Of a stretch of 64,000 nt of DNA, positions 58,854 to 64,000 are shown in pieces. The first letter of the stretch is position 1. The number at the start of each line of letters is the position of its first letter. Below the pieces are notes generated by a model. The model had not been told where the DNA came from and did no database searches. It saw only the letters and a list, made by a program, of their open reading frames with translations. This stretch comes from Elysia chlorotica. Taxonomy: Eukaryota; Mollusca; Gastropoda; Plakobranchidae. The translations under genes and the position numbers were made by a program. Location: positions 565,210-629,209 of the forward strand of contig RQTK01000152.1 of NCBI GenBank assembly GCA_003991915.1. The letters run 5' to 3'.

Positions 58854-61800
58854 AAGCATCCATCTAGTCATATACAGTGCAGTAAGGATCAATTTGTGGG
58901 AGACAGATAGTGTAGATCTATCTATTTTTTAATGTAAATGATTATAACAAAGGTTAATGTTCCAAATCGCCTATAATAGAAGCTTGCATTTTGATAAAAA
59001 AAATTGTTTCATGACATTTAGAATCAACAATCGTTTTCATTTTTAGTTTTATTCACTGAGTGTTGCTTTAAAGTGATTTTCACTGCCTTTTCTAAATAAA
59101 TATATTGGTGTTGGAAAACTTTTAGTCACACAATTATGTGTGTCCTCATTGTTATGTTAAAGCTTTTGAAATCCTAAACAAGCAATGCAAAAACTTGTTA
59201 CATCTCTTCATGTTTTGATGCAATATGTTGACTTCACCTTAAAAAAATTGTAATTAGATTAAGATAATAACCTTGAATGTGACCATAACAATCGATTTGT
59301 GTGATATTGTCAATATGCTATATAAAATAAATTTTAAATGATTTTTGGAGCATGAATCAATTATATTAAAAAAATTGAGCGCACACATCAGAATATAGGT
59401 TTAAATGATGTACAATTTTTACACTGGCTGTTAAAGCTTTTGCACTAAAACAACTAACACTATCCAAAATCACTGGTAGGTTAGTTTTTGTTTTCATTTC
59501 ATCAGTCTTCTTAACCTTCTTTGTGAAAAAAATAAGTTTATAACAACTTAAGTTCTCTTTCAGAGCCTGGCCTGAGTAAATCTCATTATGTTGTGGTTCT
59601 TCTGCTCATGAAAAGCAATGGTTGTGCAATTAGAGTAAAAACCCGTCCAGCTTTTGGTCTAAAGGCTTAACACAGGGAAGGTAGATAAGCAGAATAAACA
59701 ATAACACTTAACATACATTATCTTTGAAATCCTTTCAGAGTACAAATCATGACAGTTTGCTAATACTTAACTTAACTCCTGGCCTCAACCAGCTGGATGC
59801 AGCATAAAAGACATGGGAACAAAGTTTCATTTTTTTACACTACTTCTAGGTCTGGTAAGACAGAGATATTGATTGAAGATCATACTACGTGTACTAGATT
59901 TTTTATCCTCATGGCAATGGTTACTTTGTATATTTTGCCTGAAATACAATCCTATAGGTACTGGATTTGTTATACTTAAGATTGGACTCAGTCACTCCTG
60001 TGAGATATATGAACAATTTGATTAAGCTACAGACTTAAGGAAAATAAATTAATGATTTTTTAAAATGACGATAACACTATAGTGGTTCATGTAGCATGAG
60101 GAACTAATTTGGTGTAGGGCAAATCATTTTTTGTAAATCTCAAATTTTATTGGTATGGTGGCAATTTTTTGTAGGATACAGTCATGTACATGTTTTATCG
60201 ATTAAACTTTGGTTCATGTTTTATAAATATGTACAGTTCACATATTGTTACAAAATTTCTAATGATTAAATACATCTTTTGTATTGTCTTTTCCTAAAAG
60301 TATAATCTATGTAGTCTTTAAACATTCTTGTCAAACAGCAGGTCATGTTTTTTTCTCCATAAGTTTATTCACATTTTTAAAGATTGGGTTGTTTAAATTC
60401 TTTAGTTTCATGTTGGAGATAAAGTATTTTTTGTTTGACTAACCTGAACCCTATAATTCATATTCCATATAAACGATGTAGTTTGTATCATGGTACTTAT
60501 TTGTATGTACTTTTTGTTTTAGACCTGGAGGTATGACTGACTAATCCTTAAGGCTCTCTGTTATTTCAGTAGACCTTATTTCAATATTTTACTTGAATTA
60601 TCCCCTTAAACACTTTCACTGCACGTTTTTTTTAATGTAAAAAGTAAGGATGTGTGGTATAATACATAACTCCTCTCTTGAAAAAAATATGATGCATTTA
60701 CTTTAAATTTTAGGGTAAATTTGTTGTATGAGAATATGTGCCAAATATCATGTTTATCTTCATTATGTGTAGTGAAAGCTTGATCACTGTCAAATAGCCA
60801 TTAGTTTGTCAGAGAAAAAAGCCAACAATCTCTATCATCAATGGTTTTGTTTATACCTATACATCATGTTGCCAACCAATAAGTATTTATTACATGTATC
60901 TAGCTTTTTTTTAACCTCTTTTATGTATGGGAGCTGAAAGTCGAAAAAAAGAAAGGTGATTACACTTAAATATTCGATTTCCACCTACTGATCAAATGAT
61001 CTTCATAATCACTCACTGTTATATGTTGCATTGTTATATTTTGACAAGAATTAAAAACGAAATTTTGGTGATTTTGACTTCTTAAACTTTTTAAACCTTA
61101 TTTCTATGCTGAGACCAAATCATTAAAATTTTTCTATCAATCTTTTCTCAATAGAAGCATCCTTTCACCTTAAAATTTTAGCTCTGCTTAAATCTATGAA
61201 AGGGGCGACTTTATACATGCATAAAATCAAAATTATTTTGATATTATCTAGAATCTAGTTTGTCTACCAATTTGCTACCGTGAAGGGAATTCCAAAATGA
61301 TGATATAGATTCGATTATTGCCTGATTGTAAAATCACTGGTAGTTTTATTGTACATGTAATAGCTTTCTGTGTGCTGTTTTTTTTAAGTACTAATTGCCA
61401 ATTTTGGTTATTGTGTAATACTGCAGGACTCTTTGAATTCTCGATTAAATTTATTCCCATACGAAACGCGCTATTGACACAGTATTGGTAAATCTCCAGA
61501 GAGCGTTGTTCTTTCAAAACTCGTGTTTTCCGCCTTTATCTTAGTAAGGAATTGTTCAGTACAGTGTATCAGCTTCTGGATCTAGCTCTGGTCCAAAGTC
61601 CTCTGCCCATGTCTCGTTTAACTAACGGCCTGGATATTGACGCCCAGTTAATAAAAGTTTGACACTGTTAGATAGACTTTACCAAACCACAAGCATTACG
61701 TGCCACCGGTACTCACTTTTTCCCTCGATAGCACATTTTAGTTGATACCAAGAGCCTATCGGAATGGTAATCTTGAGTGCAGGAAAGAAAACATTTAAAA

Positions 61801-62600
61801 GTTAACAGCTTGTCTCATGAACATTTTCATTTTGCGTGTCTCAAGTTTGAATAATTGGGAAATATTAATTTTTTCAGTGGACGTAACAAGAGGTTAGAAT
61901 TGCGATGGGCGTAAAGGATGCGGCAGCTTTAGTTTATTTTGTGGCACACACGACTCACGCCAAAACCTCCACACCCGTGACGTTTAAATTTCACCTTTTA
62001 ATACAGTATACTACATATTACATGTATATCTAGCGAGACGTTTCACAAAAAGATCTTACTGTGATACATGTAATGATATCGGGAGCTGGCGTGACGCGTG
62101 GTCTCTCTATTTCTTTATTTAAAAAGGCGGTTGACCAATATTCAGAGTATTTACTAAGGTTTAAACTAAGAAAGAAGCAACCGCCTTAAGTATTCCAACC
62201 CTGATACGACGAGTTGTAGCTACCGCGACGTTGTACTTACGACCCGTAGTCTCCAAGACGTCTACATCCAAACTGGAATACATGTGATTAAAGATCAACT
62301 GCCACAAAGCATGAAAATATTGTCTTCATCCCTTTCAAACAAAACAAGAACAACAAAAAATGGTTCACACATGAATCATTTTAGAAGCTTTGACGTGCTT
62401 TGCGAAGTTTTTGTCATGTGCGGCAAAATGTATTACGTCTTCACGTATAGGGCATACATGTATCTTGAACTGCTTTCGCCTTTCAGATATATATGTGCGT
62501 GTGCGATAAGCCACCTTTGCGATGAATTCGGCCTTAAGGGAACCGTGTACATTTTTTTTAGTATACTCTTACTGAGTCAGACGTGTGTTTGCGAAGTGTG
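58854..62600. other. MOGS 3' flank, gene-poor AT-rich DNA
   Basis: Apart from the 3' UTR end I see no conserved coding, repeat array or RNA gene between about 59100 and 62600. The one exception is a short match near 62208-62245 to the 53039 repeat. All open frames here are short and without protein-like conservation. Confidence 0.6.
59095..59100 (+). terminator. Candidate polyadenylation signal of MOGS
   Basis: AATAAA lies 242 bases after the stop codon, followed by T/G-rich sequence (TATTGGTGTTGG). It is the first canonical signal in the 3' UTR; an alternative lies near 59327. Confidence 0.6.
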
Positions 62601-62603
62601 ATG

Positions 62604-62765
62604 TGACCGGTTGAGACAGGGGTAATGGCACCCCTGCCCTGTCTCATGTATGGCACTTGGCAGCACATACATTTTCAGACGTCAGTCTTAGAGGCTTGGA
62701 GCCCGTCCACAATATAGCCTATATAGTGCTGATGTTGAACGTTTAAAATAAAACCAACCTAACTC
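62604..62765 (+). mobile_element. SINE, copy G (5' truncated)
   Basis: GACCGGTTGAGACAGGGG, CCCTGCCCTGTCTCATG, TTTCAGACGTCAGTCTTAG, CACAATATAGCCTATATAG and GCTGATGTTGAACGTTTAAA follow family order. The head is missing. Confidence 0.85.
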
Positions 62766-63524
62766 AGCTCTGTGTGTTTGCGATTTCAGTTCACAAAAAG
62801 ATTCGCGTCCTTTAAAAAAAATTCTGTTACATATCTGTCTGCTCAGACAATCACTTATTCCCAACATTCCTTTAATCAATCTAAGCCTCATTTTTATGTC
62901 CAAAGTAAATACACCTTTACATGGACTTGAATTGATTAGAACTTTTAATGTAAAATGTAAAATGTTTTGAAAGATTAAAGGGGAAAAAAACCTAAAAACG
63001 CACATCACCATGATATGATATGTTATGATATGATATCCGGACGTGATTAGGCCTTTTGGCCTCTTGTCCGTTCTTGTAGTCGTCCTCTTATAAATTTACT
63101 GTAAACTTTTAGTACATCGTGCTACTCAACTAACAAAACTCTGTCAAAAGTTAAATAAAGAATTGGGTTCAACTGAGCTAAAAGTTGAATAGCTTTCTGT
63201 TTCAATCAATGCATAAATGATGTTTGTTTACTTTTGTGACTCGGCCCGGATCTAGGGAGGCGCCAGTAGCACTTCTATTTTCACTCGAAGCAAAGTGTAA
63301 CTTGATCTGGCAACAGTTCAAAGATAACCATACAACGAACACACTAACTACACTGAATAGCTATGAAATAGGTTTCGGTCGGGGCTTTCCAAATAACAGA
63401 CCAAGTCATCGAAGAACATGGTAGACAAACCAATCAAACTTGTATATTATATTCTTTGTAGGAGAGACGTTCTATCACGGTTTCACGTCTCCTAGGTTCC
63501 TAAGGAGTTTCATAAACGGTGACA

Positions 63525-63635
63525 GATACCAAGGCCAACGTCTGACAATTGTGTGTACTGCCACACACCAGGCAGTGCAGGTATACCAGAACTCCCGCCT
63601 CAGCCGATCACATTATACTGACACAGATCCAGGGC
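63525..63635 (-). mobile_element. SINE, copy H (partial)
   Basis: On the + strand GCCAACGTCTGACAATTGTG, GCCACACACCAGGCAGTG and CAGCCGATCACATTATACTG are the body in reversed orientation. It is immediately followed by copy I in the opposite orientation. Confidence 0.7.
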
Positions 63636-63644
63636 AAACTGCTT

Positions 63645-63880
63645 AAAATTTAATGGGAGAGCGTTGCTCCTGGGTTCGAAACCCACAATGGATACAAAAT
63701 GTAATAGTCCTATTTCGTTCCCTACTGGTTTGGTTGGTGTCAGTATAATGTGACAGTCTGAGAGTGAGAGTCCAGTTCCCCGCATTGTTTCAGTGAGACA
63801 GCACGTACAATTGTCAAACTTTAGTCTTGGAAAAAATAAAGCCAACATAGAGGACCTAAAGCAACCAACTCAACTCAACC
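63645..63880 (+). mobile_element. SINE, copy I (full length)
   Basis: Head GGGAGAGCGTTGCTCC and GGGTTCGAAACCC (good B box), body TTCCCTACTGGTTTGGTTGG, AGACAGCACGTACAATTGTC, AGTCTTGG, tail CAACTCAACTCAACC. The GGACGTTAAAC part is replaced by diverged sequence. Confidence 0.8.
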
Positions 63881-64000
63881 TCCCGATTGTGAGCAACATA
63901 CTCTACCAATCGCGCCAGCTTTCATTCCCTCACCTTTTGACATTATTTAGGGTCAAAACAGAGAGTGTGAAATAGTTTCATGGGGGCAATTCTGCTTACG

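Overview
This is eukaryotic DNA. It is AT-rich and intron-rich, with GT-AG exons whose reading phase carries across the splice sites, abundant microsatellites, a tRNA-headed SINE family and several decayed transposons. The conserved proteins and the SINE style suggest a mollusc, most likely a gastropod; that is inference and no search was run.

Layout. (1) 405-36533, + strand: 16 phase-consistent exons giving the C-terminal ~1,129 residues of a large zinc-finger protein with acidic, proline-rich and Ser/Arg-rich regions. Its N-terminus lies left of the window and I could not assign a family name. Its introns carry a piggyBac-like non-autonomous element, a MADF/Harbinger-like remnant, a dead Tigger/pogo transposase, a non-LTR reverse-transcriptase fragment, a diverged 2 kb direct duplication and large triplet microsatellites. 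(2) 39972-46005, - strand: somatic-type cytochrome c, with one N-terminal coding exon and two apparently identical copies of the C-terminal exon plus 3' UTR, inside an 1,127 bp direct duplication. (3) 46.0-54.9 kb: intergenic DNA with a retroelement gag-like fragment, two copies of a terminal-inverted-repeat element (one with an 8 bp target duplication), a 1.9 kb segment bounded by GC-rich inverted repeats, SINEs and GATCTA clusters. (4) 54877-58853, + strand: complete three-exon coding region of mannosyl-oligosaccharide glucosidase (glucosidase I, GH63, 827 aa). (5) 58.9-64.0 kb: its 3' UTR, then gene-poor DNA with SINEs at the right edge.

The three genes are functionally unrelated: a candidate nuclear RNA/DNA-binding protein, respiratory electron transport with apoptosis, and ER N-glycan processing. 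The zinc-finger gene and cytochrome c converge; cytochrome c and glucosidase I diverge across about 9 kb. The most notable local features are the duplicated cytochrome c terminal exon, the piggyBac-like element with an internal tandem duplication, and the unnamed zinc-finger gene. No CRISPR array, bacterial operon or rRNA gene was seen.
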